Below are positions 22,415-30,750 of a stretch of DNA of 40,649 nt, one piece after another (within the stretch, counting starts at the first letter, position 1; each line of letters opens with the position of its first letter). This DNA is from Candidatus Peregrinibacteria bacterium (GTDB lineage: Bacteria > Patescibacteriota > Gracilibacteria > Peribacterales > Peribacteraceae), in the NCBI GenBank assembly GCA_016201685.1, contig JACQCJ010000008.1:1-40649 (forward strand). The letters run 5' to 3'. Both the position numbers and the translations under genes were made by a program. The notes under the pieces were generated by a model. It did no database searches, was not told where the DNA came from, and saw only the letters and a list, made by a program, of their open reading frames with translations.

Positions 22415-22996
22415 ATGGCAACTGAACAAGAGGAAATCCCTCGCCCAGATCGATCGGCTTCCCCAGAGAAAATCCTTGCCCCCAAGGATATCGCCCGCAT
22501 CCTCGGCCGTCCAGTGGCGGAAGTGGAGAGCGATCTCAAGAGTAAGGATGACCGGGATGTGCTCATCTCCAAGCTTGAGAATCAGCAAGAAGTGAAGGAG
22601 ATGTTCGGGAAGAACGTCCCGAAGTTGCGTGAACAAGTGAATCTCCTCGGCGAAACCCTGAACCAGAAGAAGGGATTCTTCGGAAAGCTGAAAGAGATGG
22701 GCGGCTGGGTATGGGAAAAGACGAAGGCGGTGTTGGGTAATAAGTGGGTGCAGCTTGGCATCTTAGCTGTGCTCGTATACCTGGGTTATCGCAATTGGGA
22801 CAAGATCATGAGTATAGCGAAGGAAGTAACAGGCAAGGTCTTTGCCTCTGCAAAAGAGGTTGGGATGGGGGCTCCATCAACGACTGCCGCTCCCATCACA
22901 GAAACTCTTCGGAACACGGCAGGATCTGCTGGTGTCGGTCCTATGAGTGGCGGAACGGTTGCGGAGAAAGCAGGAAAAGCGTTCTATCCGAATTGA
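22415..22996 (+). CDS. Hypothetical single-pass membrane protein, second gene of the giant-protein operon
   Basis: 193 residues; not recognised. A charged N-terminal half includes a possible small helix-turn-helix (PKDIARILGRPVAEVESDL, about 22-40) and a coiled stretch (LISKLENQQEVKEMFGKNVPKL). One transmembrane helix lies at about residues 110-127 (WVQLGILAVLVYLGYRNW), and the Ala/Gly/Thr-rich C-terminus looks disordered. The ATG at 22415 fits the 7-nt gap after the first gene. Its product could anchor or recruit the very large protein encoded next. Confidence 0.65.
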   Translation: MATEQEEIPRPDRSASPEKILAPKDIARILGRPVAEVESDLKSKDDRDVLISKLENQQEVKEMFGKNVPKLREQVNLLGETLNQKKGFFGKLKEMGGWVWEKTKAVLGNKWVQLGILAVLVYLGYRNWDKIMSIAKEVTGKVFASAKEVGMGAPSTTAAPITETLRNTAGSAGVGPMSGGTVAEKAGKAFYPN

Positions 22997-23035
22997 GAAG
23001 TTTCTTAAAAATACACATTCTATACCAATTCCCGT

Positions 23036-26000
23036 ATGCCGTTGGATCAGCTGAAAGAAAGTGCAGAGAACGATTCGCCGAAAGAATTGGCGCGACTTGC
23101 TGATGAAGTGCTGCGATTGTCCGGATATGTTGAAGGTCCCTTGAATTCTGGAAAGAACCGGCTGCCGCTCATCGCAACGCCGGAATGGAAAGTGTGGGCT
23201 GAGGAATCGCCGCGACCAATTAATGGCACAGAACTCTTTCAAAAAGCAGATCCTTTGGAAAAACTTGTTCTCTCTCCGAATGCTACAAGTTTCGCCAATG
23301 TAGTTCAGTATGCATTCTTGCAGTTTGTTGGCGACTCAACGCAGCTTGAGCAGAAGTCCCGAGATGTAGAACTCTTGAAAGACGTCAATCTCAAGAAGAT
23401 TCTGTGGGTTTTCGAAGAAGGAATGCTCTTTGACTTCGTCAGCACGGTCAAAAAGTATGCGGAATACTGCGAGACCCACCAATCGACTCTTGGCGAAGCG
23501 CGAAATAAAGGTTGGGAAAGGGAAGTGAAGAGTATTTTGACAAACTTAAAAGCAGTGCTTCCAAAGATTGCCATTGCCTTGCAAATCAATTATGTCGAAC
23601 AGACCGCAGGTCTCGCTCAGAAACAGAATGACCCGAACCGCGCTGCGAAGATGAAACAAAATTCGGGTGATCTTCGCAAAGAACTACTCAAAATCACAGG
23701 CAAGGAAACGGTGAAACTCAAGGTCGATGGCAAAGAAGAAGATATTTCCATCAGCCAAGACATTTCACCCGAGCAACTCGAAAAAGCCCTTTGGGAATGG
23801 GATCGACAATTGCGCGATACACTCGGAACGCATGTACCGTACGAAGTGAAAGCGGATTACTTCGGCAAGAGAATGGAGAAACTATTCCAAGAGATTGCGA
23901 AATACACCAATACGGAACAATTTATCTTCGGGAAAGAGAATCCGCAGATGCGACAAACGCGCATCGCACACGCGATGTACGGAACGATGGTCATGAAACA
24001 TTTGCATGAGGTGACTGATCAGATCTTTCCAACGGAGAAGGATGGCAAGAGGGTCCCCGTTTCCGTCGAGCGCATTGATGAATTATCCCGCACGCTGGAA
24101 AAAATGGACGGGGCATGGCAGGAGTACGCTCCCGCAATTGTTGGATTTCAGCTCGATACGACGTCAATGCTCTATCTGATGGGACAAATGGGTCCGTATG
24201 TCAGACAAGCTGTTGAGGATTTGACCCCCGACGAAAAGGAATTTTATCGCAAGCACATGCTCCCGAAGGAAATCGTTGGTGAACTAGAAAAAAAACAACC
24301 CGAACTGAATATTGCACATCTCATTCAATATACATCTCTTCTTCAGAAGGACCTGACAGCGAAAGTTGGTCAGGCTCAAGCCTTGGATACGCTTGTCACG
24401 GGCATGGAAGAATCCATCCTCAATACGATCATTCAAGGTCTCAACGACGTAAAAATCACGGCAATAGATGTGACATGGTGGTTACCAGGTAAAGCTCTTG
24501 ATCTTGTGAACCTCTCGCGATTGAAACCTGAGGATGTTCGCAGAGTGCAGCAGATTGCGGCGTTGTACAGCAGGCTCACAGCGATGAAAGAGCGCGTTGT
24601 GCGGGGCCGCGAGAAGATTCGAAATACGAAGAAAGCTCTCCAAGAGGCGGCAAAGCTTTCCCAAGAAACGCTCCAGAAAATGGAGAAGAAACTCGCGTCG
24701 GAGGGCCAGAGACAAGTGACGCAAGCAGATCTGCAGGATGTTCGTCTGATGAACCAACGTGTGATGGCAGCAACCAATTATCTCGTGGATATGAATGCCG
24801 ATTTGACGACCATGATGATCTTCAATGCCTTGGGCTCCAGTGGATACGCGAATAAGCACGATCTCAGTGTGTGGACTGCTATCGAAATTGCACCATTCTA
24901 CGATTGGCTATTAATGGGAGGTTGGGGTGGGCGCGCGGTGACAGAGACTCCTGGTGCATTACTTCGCGGCACCGCGCGCCTTGTCGGAGCCGTCGGTGGA
25001 AAAATTCCCGGCTCCAAACTTGCGGCAAAACTTATCGGAAAGATTCCAGGTGCTACCAAGTTTGGCAATGCTCTTAATTCGGTGACATATGGCCCTGGCT
25101 ACATCGGGCGCGCATATCAGTATACAAGTCCTTCCCATTTCGTGGGACGAGTGGTAAACGAGAGACGGCAATTAGCGAATAGCGCCAATTCAGCGGCTGC
25201 ACGTTCTTTGCATGAATTATCATTAGATAAAGCTGGACGTATTGGCCTTTCAGAGCGTGCAATGGCGCTGGAATCTTCACTGAAATTCGATCCATCGAAG
25301 CTCACTGCCGAAGCGAAGAGTGCAATCGGTGATGCTATTTGGAATGCTCATGATATCGAGATGACTGGTCCGAAATGGACGTACAAGGAGTTGCGGGCAA
25401 AGATCGATATACTCAAAGGAGCAGGGCTTTCGAAGGATCAGGCATTTTTCCTCGTGAAAAATGGTTTCTGTGGCGATTTCACGGTCGAGGAAATTGCTGC
25501 GATGTTGCAGAAGAACGTTGGTCCTCAGGCCGCAGAGGAGTTCCTTGTATCGGCTCAAAAATTATTGATGAGTGCAGAGACAGCGAACATTATGGCCAAG
25601 CTCTCCATCGGTGCCGCTGCCATTGGAGAGGGCATCGCATTGCGATCGAGCCTCAATGATCTGGCCGACCAAATGAATCGCATCACCAAAGTAAAAGAAC
25701 AGATGCATCAGACACTGATCGGCTTGGGTTTCATCTACGATGCAAAAACCGAGACATATATGAATGAAGAGGCGGGCGTGAAGGTCTCACTCCAGCAGCT
25801 ACAGAAACCACTCGACGTCACAACCCAGCCGGATCTTCTCCGCAGCATCGGTCATGGCGCCAACCTCACGGCAATTCTTGGTGGAGGAGCTGCGCTGTAC
25901 TTGGGTGCGGAGATCGCGTTGGGGCCTGCGGGAATTGCGATTGCCGCCGTCGGGGTGACGGTCGAAGTCGTCGCGTCCGCCATTCGGAATCGTCAACACA

Positions 26001-28450
26001 GGCAACTGATCGCACAATGGCCGGCGTGGTTGCTTGCAGCGATGGGCGGCGCGAAAGTCCTCGGCAGAACGGAATACGACATGATCACAAACGCGTCTTC
26101 CTGGACGCTGATCCCGGAGAACGAGCGAACGATGAAGGATGTCCGAGACAAGAATTACTTCATGCTCTTCAGTTCGGAACTCGCTGAACGGGCTCGCCCT
26201 CTGTACGACCGCATCTTCCGCAGCAAGAATGATCCGCGCAGCATAGAGGATTTCTTCCGCGGGGACTTCAGGACCGTCACGCTCCCGTATCTTTTCCTCT
26301 GCCTCGCGCGCGCGGCGCAGAAGATGGGCGTGCCCCCACAACAACTGGATGAGTTGAGGCAAGGCAGGATTGATACCGGTCTTGGGATTCTTCCGCGAGC
26401 CGTCTGCGAGACGCTCGTTCGACAAGCGTGTCTGGAAGCAGCAGTGTTCACACTGCAAGATTTCGAGCAGATGCGCCTGAACCGACTTCTCTACGCGCGG
26501 AAGGACTATGAAGATCAGCCGGAATCGGAGGAATACAAGCGCCTGTCACGCGCAGTTGAACTTCAGAGTCAGAAGAAAATTTTCGGGAAAACGATGGGAG
26601 AACTCGTCGGGCAGAAGTCGAGGCTCGATGACCCCAGCGTCCCTCCAACGCTTGCCCGCTGCATTCTGCGCGACCTGCAGCGTCAGCTCGAGAATGGAGG
26701 AACGATGACACTCACTGGTCTTTCATCCAAGTATCCCGGTCTTCCCGATACTCTCGATTTTGGCGCATCGGATACGCTCGCGAGTCTCTGCATCAGCGAC
26801 CCGGCTCTTCGTTATAATCTCAAGAAAATCGGCCCGAAGACCGTGGAAGAGCAGCACGCCATGCCGCTCTTTGGAACGGCGTTCGCCCCAAACGAACCCG
26901 AGCGCATCGTTCACCGCGAAACGGTCAATGTTCTCCTCCGTACCGCAACGGGAAAGGAAGACGGGAAACTTCCGGAGAATGCAAGCGAGTACGCTACGCA
27001 CGACGTTCTGACGCGTGCTGCTGTTGCACTGTTTCAGAAAGAGCCTCAGAAACTTGAGGAATTTCGCATGCTCTCAAGTGCTTCCCCATTCCACTATTTC
27101 CGTGGTGAGGGAGATCCGTTGCCATTCGAGGGCGCAGCACAGAAACAAGCATTCCAAGGCGAAAAGCTCGTCGCGATCTTCCAGCAACAGAGAGTCCTCA
27201 CCGATGGCAACACACTCGCGCTCTTCACGTGCGTCTACGGCGATTCCGGAAATCCGCGAGACATAATCGTCTCGCAAGAAGCGCAGGAAAAAATCCAGTA
27301 CGTCAGCGGGCACCATCGCTTCGAGAACAAGGCGCTCTCCCTCTTGCCGGATCTCACGGAATCCTCCGCAAAAATGAAGGAAGAAATGAAGGAACGTCGC
27401 GAGCCCGTGCGCGGCGAGCCCGAACACTTCATCGGCATTCCCGACATTCAGATGCTCTCCTCTCTCGGGCACACCGGTCAGTATCTTCTGGATCAGATTC
27501 AATCGACGGAAGCCTCGGAACGTGAACGAACGGAGATACGGGCGATGATCGATGCACTCCGCGGTGATAACCCCCCTCTTCCAACTCCGTCGCGCTACAG
27601 TAACCAAGAACTCCTTTTCTTTCCCGACGAGCTGCGTACTTCTCATAAGGAGCTCGGCGTGAAGTCCTTGCAAATCGAGAATCGTCGCACGGAATACATG
27701 ACAATGAAGAATCGTTTCCTTACCGAACTCCGCCAACGTGATTCTTCTCGTGGCCAAAGTACTGCTTCATCGTCGGAGATCGAGCAGATTCGCTCGCAGT
27801 ATGAGGAGATCCAAAGAGTTCGCAGTACGTATGAGGTCTCCGAGAAACAGTATCGGTCGGAAATCGAGAGTCTGCGGGAAAGTATTCTCGGCATGAAGAA
27901 TGTCACGAGCACGGCGTTGCGATCACTCAGTGCGCGGGAGCAATTTCAGAATCGTCTTGAGGCACAGCTTCCGAAAACCGGGCCGGGCGCTCTTTCGCTC
28001 CTTCCGACAAAATCCGCACAGGAAGATACGGCCGTTCGCGATACCCTCTTTCCAACCGAGAAACCGTACGTGGCAGTGAGCGGAAATCTCGACAAGCAAT
28101 CGGACATACCCGTTCTGCAGTCGATTCTTGCGATGCCTTCTCTCCCGCGCAAAAACCTTCTTGCCGTCTACATCGGCAAGGACTCGGATCCGAAGACAGG
28201 CGATCGTCTGTTGCTCGAATTGCTGTACAGCGAGGATGTGCGAGCGAATCCTCCCATACTGCAGCGACTGTCTCTCGGATGTCAGCACATCGATGGCCAA
28301 TGGGAAATTGGATTGCCGATCGCGAATGCGAGTCGATATCCAGTCGATCGGACTGAGCGAAAAGCGGATGCTGTCTTCAATCCTACTCTTCCGAATTACC
28401 TCGTATCCCTTGTGGATGCAGCGAGAGCGAAATTGTCGAAGCAGCCATGA
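23036..28450 (+). CDS. Giant 1804-residue protein of unknown function
   Basis: One uninterrupted frame of 5.4 kb, third gene of the operon. No family is recognised and no signal peptide is present. The N-terminal ~600 residues are helical and charged. Around 620-670 there are Gly-rich apolar stretches (APFYDWLLMGGWGG, ARLVGAVGGKIPG). Around 943-983 a long Gly/Ala-rich hydrophobic run (LTAILGGGAALYLGAEIALG then AGIAIAAVGVTVEVVA) could form one or two membrane helices. The middle (1000-1300) is helical again; 1581-1622 is a coiled coil (EIEQIRSQYEEIQRVRSTYE). The last ~170 residues look like a folded alpha/beta domain (YVAVSGNLDKQSDIPVLQSIL, LLAVYIGKDSDPKTGDRLLLELLYS). GC and codon use shift towards the richer genome average after about 26 kb, so the 5' and 3' parts may have different histories. 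Confidence 0.75.
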   Translation: MPLDQLKESAENDSPKELARLADEVLRLSGYVEGPLNSGKNRLPLIATPEWKVWAEESPRPINGTELFQKADPLEKLVLSPNATSFANVVQYAFLQFVGDSTQLEQKSRDVELLKDVNLKKILWVFEEGMLFDFVSTVKKYAEYCETHQSTLGEARNKGWEREVKSILTNLKAVLPKIAIALQINYVEQTAGLAQKQNDPNRAAKMKQNSGDLRKELLKITGKETVKLKVDGKEEDISISQDISPEQLEKALWEWDRQLRDTLGTHVPYEVKADYFGKRMEKLFQEIAKYTNTEQFIFGKENPQMRQTRIAHAMYGTMVMKHLHEVTDQIFPTEKDGKRVPVSVERIDELSRTLEKMDGAWQEYAPAIVGFQLDTTSMLYLMGQMGPYVRQAVEDLTPDEKEFYRKHMLPKEIVGELEKKQPELNIAHLIQYTSLLQKDLTAKVGQAQALDTLVTGMEESILNTIIQGLNDVKITAIDVTWWLPGKALDLVNLSRLKPEDVRRVQQIAALYSRLTAMKERVVRGREKIRNTKKALQEAAKLSQETLQKMEKKLASEGQRQVTQADLQDVRLMNQRVMAATNYLVDMNADLTTMMIFNALGSSGYANKHDLSVWTAIEIAPFYDWLLMGGWGGRAVTETPGALLRGTARLVGAVGGKIPGSKLAAKLIGKIPGATKFGNALNSVTYGPGYIGRAYQYTSPSHFVGRVVNERRQLANSANSAAARSLHELSLDKAGRIGLSERAMALESSLKFDPSKLTAEAKSAIGDAIWNAHDIEMTGPKWTYKELRAKIDILKGAGLSKDQAFFLVKNGFCGDFTVEEIAAMLQKNVGPQAAEEFLVSAQKLLMSAETANIMAKLSIGAAAIGEGIALRSSLNDLADQMNRITKVKEQMHQTLIGLGFIYDAKTETYMNEEAGVKVSLQQLQKPLDVTTQPDLLRSIGHGANLTAILGGGAALYLGAEIALGPAGIAIAAVGVTVEVVASAIRNRQHRQLIAQWPAWLLAAMGGAKVLGRTEYDMITNASSWTLIPENERTMKDVRDKNYFMLFSSELAERARPLYDRIFRSKNDPRSIEDFFRGDFRTVTLPYLFLCLARAAQKMGVPPQQLDELRQGRIDTGLGILPRAVCETLVRQACLEAAVFTLQDFEQMRLNRLLYARKDYEDQPESEEYKRLSRAVELQSQKKIFGKTMGELVGQKSRLDDPSVPPTLARCILRDLQRQLENGGTMTLTGLSSKYPGLPDTLDFGASDTLASLCISDPALRYNLKKIGPKTVEEQHAMPLFGTAFAPNEPERIVHRETVNVLLRTATGKEDGKLPENASEYATHDVLTRAAVALFQKEPQKLEEFRMLSSASPFHYFRGEGDPLPFEGAAQKQAFQGEKLVAIFQQQRVLTDGNTLALFTCVYGDSGNPRDIIVSQEAQEKIQYVSGHHRFENKALSLLPDLTESSAKMKEEMKERREPVRGEPEHFIGIPDIQMLSSLGHTGQYLLDQIQSTEASERERTEIRAMIDALRGDNPPLPTPSRYSNQELLFFPDELRTSHKELGVKSLQIENRRTEYMTMKNRFLTELRQRDSSRGQSTASSSEIEQIRSQYEEIQRVRSTYEVSEKQYRSEIESLRESILGMKNVTSTALRSLSAREQFQNRLEAQLPKTGPGALSLLPTKSAQEDTAVRDTLFPTEKPYVAVSGNLDKQSDIPVLQSILAMPSLPRKNLLAVYIGKDSDPKTGDRLLLELLYSEDVRANPPILQRLSLGCQHIDGQWEIGLPIANASRYPVDRTERKADAVFNPTLPNYLVSLVDAARAKLSKQP

Positions 28451-28462
28451 TCGGAACTTTCC

Positions 28463-28491
28463 TTGACGCAGAGGATCAATTGCCGTAATTT
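28463..28491 (+). promoter_or_regulatory. rpsT promoter
   Basis: TTGACG (28463-28468), 17 nt, TAATTT (28486-28491). Start expected near 28498, giving a ~33-nt pyrimidine-rich leader to the ATG at 28531 with no Shine-Dalgarno sequence. Confidence 0.6.
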
Positions 28492-28530
28492 TTCGCCGCT
28501 CTCGATTCGTTCTTCGTCCTCTCATTCCTC

Positions 28531-28785
28531 ATGCCCCTCACCCTCTCCGCCATCAAAGCCGCCAAGCAAGCCGAAGCGCGCCGCATCCGGCGCCAGCCGT
28601 TCAAGACGCAGCTCAAGACGACGATGCGCGCTTTCATCGATCTTATTAAGGATGGGAAGAAGGATGAAGCCGCCAAGATCCTCCCGCGCGTGTACAAGGT
28701 GATCGATACCGCAGCGAAGAAGCACATTCTGCATCCCAAGAACGCCGCGCGGAAGAAGTCGAGGATGGCGAGACTCTTGAAATGA
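28531..28785 (+). CDS. rpsT: 30S ribosomal protein S20
   Basis: An 84-residue basic helical protein that binds 16S rRNA. It has the S20 pattern SAIKAAKQAEARRIRRQPFKTQLKTTMRAF near the start, then AAKILPRVYKVIDTAAKKHILHPKNAARKKSRMARLL, close to the family consensus KGIIHKNKAARKKSRL. The usual length is 83-88. The ATG at 28531 is preceded by CATTCCTC rather than a ribosome binding site. It is followed at once by a long inverted repeat that may end its transcript. Confidence 0.95.
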   Translation: MPLTLSAIKAAKQAEARRIRRQPFKTQLKTTMRAFIDLIKDGKKDEAAKILPRVYKVIDTAAKKHILHPKNAARKKSRMARLLK

Positions 28786-28882
28786 AAAATGTAGAATGAA
28801 GAATGTAAAATGCGGAAGTAATTTTGTTGTCTGAGTCGCAATCGCATTTTTCATTCTACATTTTACATTCTACATTTTTCAT
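28783..28882. repeat. Long AT-rich inverted repeat between rpsT and ruvX
   Basis: Left arm from the rpsT stop (28783-28814: AAAAATGTAGAATG, AATGTAAAATGCG) and right arm 28843-28882 (CGCATTTTTCATTC, TACATTTTACATTC, TACATTTTTCATG) pair over about 30 bp. The right arm ends in the ruvX start codon. It can act as a terminator and would bury the ruvX start in a stem if the two genes are read together. Confidence 0.7.
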
Positions 28883-29288
28883 GCATTACCTCTCCCTCGA
28901 CATCGGCATGCGGCATACGGGCATCGCGTACGGCGATGACGTTGCGAAGATTCCCCTCCCACTCCCGACCATCCATCACCGAAACACGTCAGAACTCATT
29001 GCGTCGGTAAGTGAACTTCTCGGGAAACGGAACATTGATGCCATCGTTGTTGGACTCCCGCTTCTTCCTTCCGGAGAGGAAGGATCGCAGGCGCGCTCTG
29101 TGCGAGAGTGCATCCCTTTCCTCCTGGCGCAGGGCCTGCCTGTCACGACGATCGACGAGCGCTTCACGAGCGCTTCGTCTCGTCCTCAGACGAGTGGAAT
29201 TCCTGCCAAGAACTACGATGGCGATAGTGCGGCCGCCTGCGCGATTCTGCAGAGTTTTCTCGATCGAAAAGAGGGTTTGACAAGATAA
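28881..29288 (+). CDS. ruvX: Holliday junction resolvase-like RuvX/YqgF
   Basis: 135 residues, the usual length of this RNase H-fold nuclease, implicated in 16S rRNA maturation and Holliday junction processing. Motifs seen: LSLDIGMRHTGIAYGD with the first catalytic Asp, IVVGLPLLPSGEEGSQARSV, TTIDERFTSASS with the central acidic pair, and YDGDSAAACAILQSFL with the last Asp. The N-terminus begins directly at MHYLSLDIG, so the ATG at 28881 is preferred; the frame upstream is only translated inverted repeat. Confidence 0.92.
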   Translation: MHYLSLDIGMRHTGIAYGDDVAKIPLPLPTIHHRNTSELIASVSELLGKRNIDAIVVGLPLLPSGEEGSQARSVRECIPFLLAQGLPVTTIDERFTSASSRPQTSGIPAKNYDGDSAAACAILQSFLDRKEGLTR

Positions 29289-29337
29289 ATTTAAGTCATT
29301 ACTATAGTATCTCAAGGTCTTTGGAATATCCCGCGCT

Positions 29338-29383
29338 CCCGTGTTGTGGTCCTGATCTCCCCCGTGTTGTGGTCCTGATATCC
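29338..29383. repeat. Tandem 23-bp direct repeat
   Basis: Two adjacent copies of CCCGTGTTGTGGTCCTGAT followed by CTCC (29338-29360) or ATCC (29361-29383), one mismatch. It lies in the 256-nt space between ruvX and the next gene. No gene or clear promoter is seen in it. Confidence 0.7.
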
Positions 29384-29511
29384 TGAAGGAATTCGCCTTC
29401 TCCTCGGGAGACTGGAATTGTCAGAATCGAGCAGTGAAGTATTCAATTCTCGACATTACACAAGCAAGTCACAACTCAGAGAAGCCGTCTACCCGAACCG
29501 TTCGAAGAACT

Positions 29512-29539
29512 TTTACTCCTGTCAATCTTCTGGTAGAAC
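29512..29539 (+). promoter_or_regulatory. Promoter of the sigma4/HARE-HTH gene
   Basis: TTTACT (29512-29517), 16 nt, TAGAAC (29534-29539) with TGG extension, then 5 nt to the ATG at 29545. An alternative start, GTG 29434, also has a -10-like CAGAAT 6 nt before it. Confidence 0.4.
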
Positions 29540-29544
29540 GAGGG

Positions 29545-30681
29545 ATGTTCTTCCCCCTGCCCCGCATGTCACCCACGGCAACCCCCGTATCCGCTCAGCA
29601 GACTGCTTCGGCCCAGCTCACGATCAATCTTCAAGAGCTGCTCAATAACCTCTTCCTCGTCCTGACGGAGAAGGAAGTGACGGTGGTCAAGAAGCGCTTC
29701 GCCTTGTTCGGGCACCCCAAGCAAACGCTCGAGAAGATCGGGAAGCACTTCAAGGTCACGCGCGAGCGCATCCGCCAGATCGAGAGCATTGCGCTCAGCA
29801 AGCTCAAGCGCACGGTGCGCACCACCCGCCTCGACGAGGTGAATGAGATGGCCAAGAGCGTGCTGCGGGCCCACGGGGGTCTTCTGCCGGAGGAGGATCT
29901 GATCAGCGCGGTCCTCAAGCGCATCCAAGGCGCCACGGCCGTCGACGGTGCGGTGCTCCGCCTCTCGTTCTCCATCGATCACGAGATGAGTTCCACCGGT
30001 CGCAGCAACACCTTCGTCCCGTTCTGGCGGCTCACCTCGCTCTCCGCCGAGGATGTGAACATCATCGTCGAGTCCATCGTGAAGATCCTCAAGAAGCGCA
30101 AGACGTGCATGAAGCAGGAGGAACTCATCTCCGCCATCCAGTCCATCAACCTCTTCAAGGATCGCATGCCGAGCCCCGAACTCATCGGCAGCTGCCTGAA
30201 GATCGACGAGCGTCTCCGCGAGATCGAAGACGGCTGGGGGCTCACCGAGTGGCGCTTCGTGCGGCCCCGCAGCATCCGTGATAAGGTCGAGATCATCCTC
30301 AAGAAGACCGGCGAGCCGCTGCACTTTATGGACATCGCCAATCGCATTCGTGATGCCCATTTCGATCACAAGAACGTGACCGTGCAGGCCGTCCATAACG
30401 AACTCATCCGCTATCCCCAATTCGTCCTCGTCGGGCGAGGACTGTATGCGCTGCGCGAGTGGGGCTACGAGCCGGGAACCGTCGCCGACGTCATCGAGCG
30501 GATCCTGCGGGAGAAGGGACCGCTCAGCAAGAAGGAGATCATCGCCGAAGTGGCCAAGCAGCGCACGGTGAAGGTGGGTACGATTTCGCTCAACTTGCAA
30601 AAGATGCCGTACTTCACCCGTGTGGGCCGCGCCGTGTACGCCCTCGATGCGAGCAAGAAGAATCCATCGAGTGTTTCCTGA
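29545..30681 (+). CDS. Transcription regulator with sigma-70 region 4 and HARE-HTH domains
   Basis: 378 residues from the ATG at 29545. Near residues 35-90 there is a sigma-70 region 4: LTEKEVTVVKKRFALFG, then HPKQTLEKIGKHFKVTRERIRQIESIALSKLKR, the -35-recognition helix-turn-helix almost in full. No region 2 or 3 exists, so it cannot act as a normal sigma factor. The C-terminal part has two HARE-HTH-like winged-helix units in series (IRDKVEIILKKTGEPLHFMDIANRI..FVLVGRGLYALREWG and VADVIERILREKGPLSKKEIIAEV..FTRVGRAVYAL), as in the RNA polymerase delta subunit. It probably binds RNA polymerase or promoters. Start could be GTG 29434 (415 residues), but the extra N-terminus looks non-coding. Confidence 0.85.
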   Translation: MFFPLPRMSPTATPVSAQQTASAQLTINLQELLNNLFLVLTEKEVTVVKKRFALFGHPKQTLEKIGKHFKVTRERIRQIESIALSKLKRTVRTTRLDEVNEMAKSVLRAHGGLLPEEDLISAVLKRIQGATAVDGAVLRLSFSIDHEMSSTGRSNTFVPFWRLTSLSAEDVNIIVESIVKILKKRKTCMKQEELISAIQSINLFKDRMPSPELIGSCLKIDERLREIEDGWGLTEWRFVRPRSIRDKVEIILKKTGEPLHFMDIANRIRDAHFDHKNVTVQAVHNELIRYPQFVLVGRGLYALREWGYEPGTVADVIERILREKGPLSKKEIIAEVAKQRTVKVGTISLNLQKMPYFTRVGRAVYALDASKKNPSSVS

Positions 30682-30715
30682 GGGCTCGGCAGATGGTATG
30701 GCGAGGTACAAACTA

Positions 30716-30744
30716 TTGACTATTTGACTTTCATAAATTAAAAT
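30716..30744 (+). promoter_or_regulatory. Near-consensus promoter of the DUF4143 ATPase gene
   Basis: TTGACT (30716-30721), 17 nt, TAAAAT (30739-30744), then 6 nt (AGACGC) and the ATG at 30751. Both boxes match at five of six positions, with optimal spacing. The mRNA would start at the start codon: the clearest leaderless case in the window. Confidence 0.75.
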
Positions 30745-30750
30745 AGACGC

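Noticed and set aside
29281..29544. GTG 29434 as start of the sigma4/HARE-HTH gene
   Set aside because: The added 37 residues look like translated intergenic DNA and the ATG at 29545 has an extended -10 box 5 nt upstream; kept only as an alternative.
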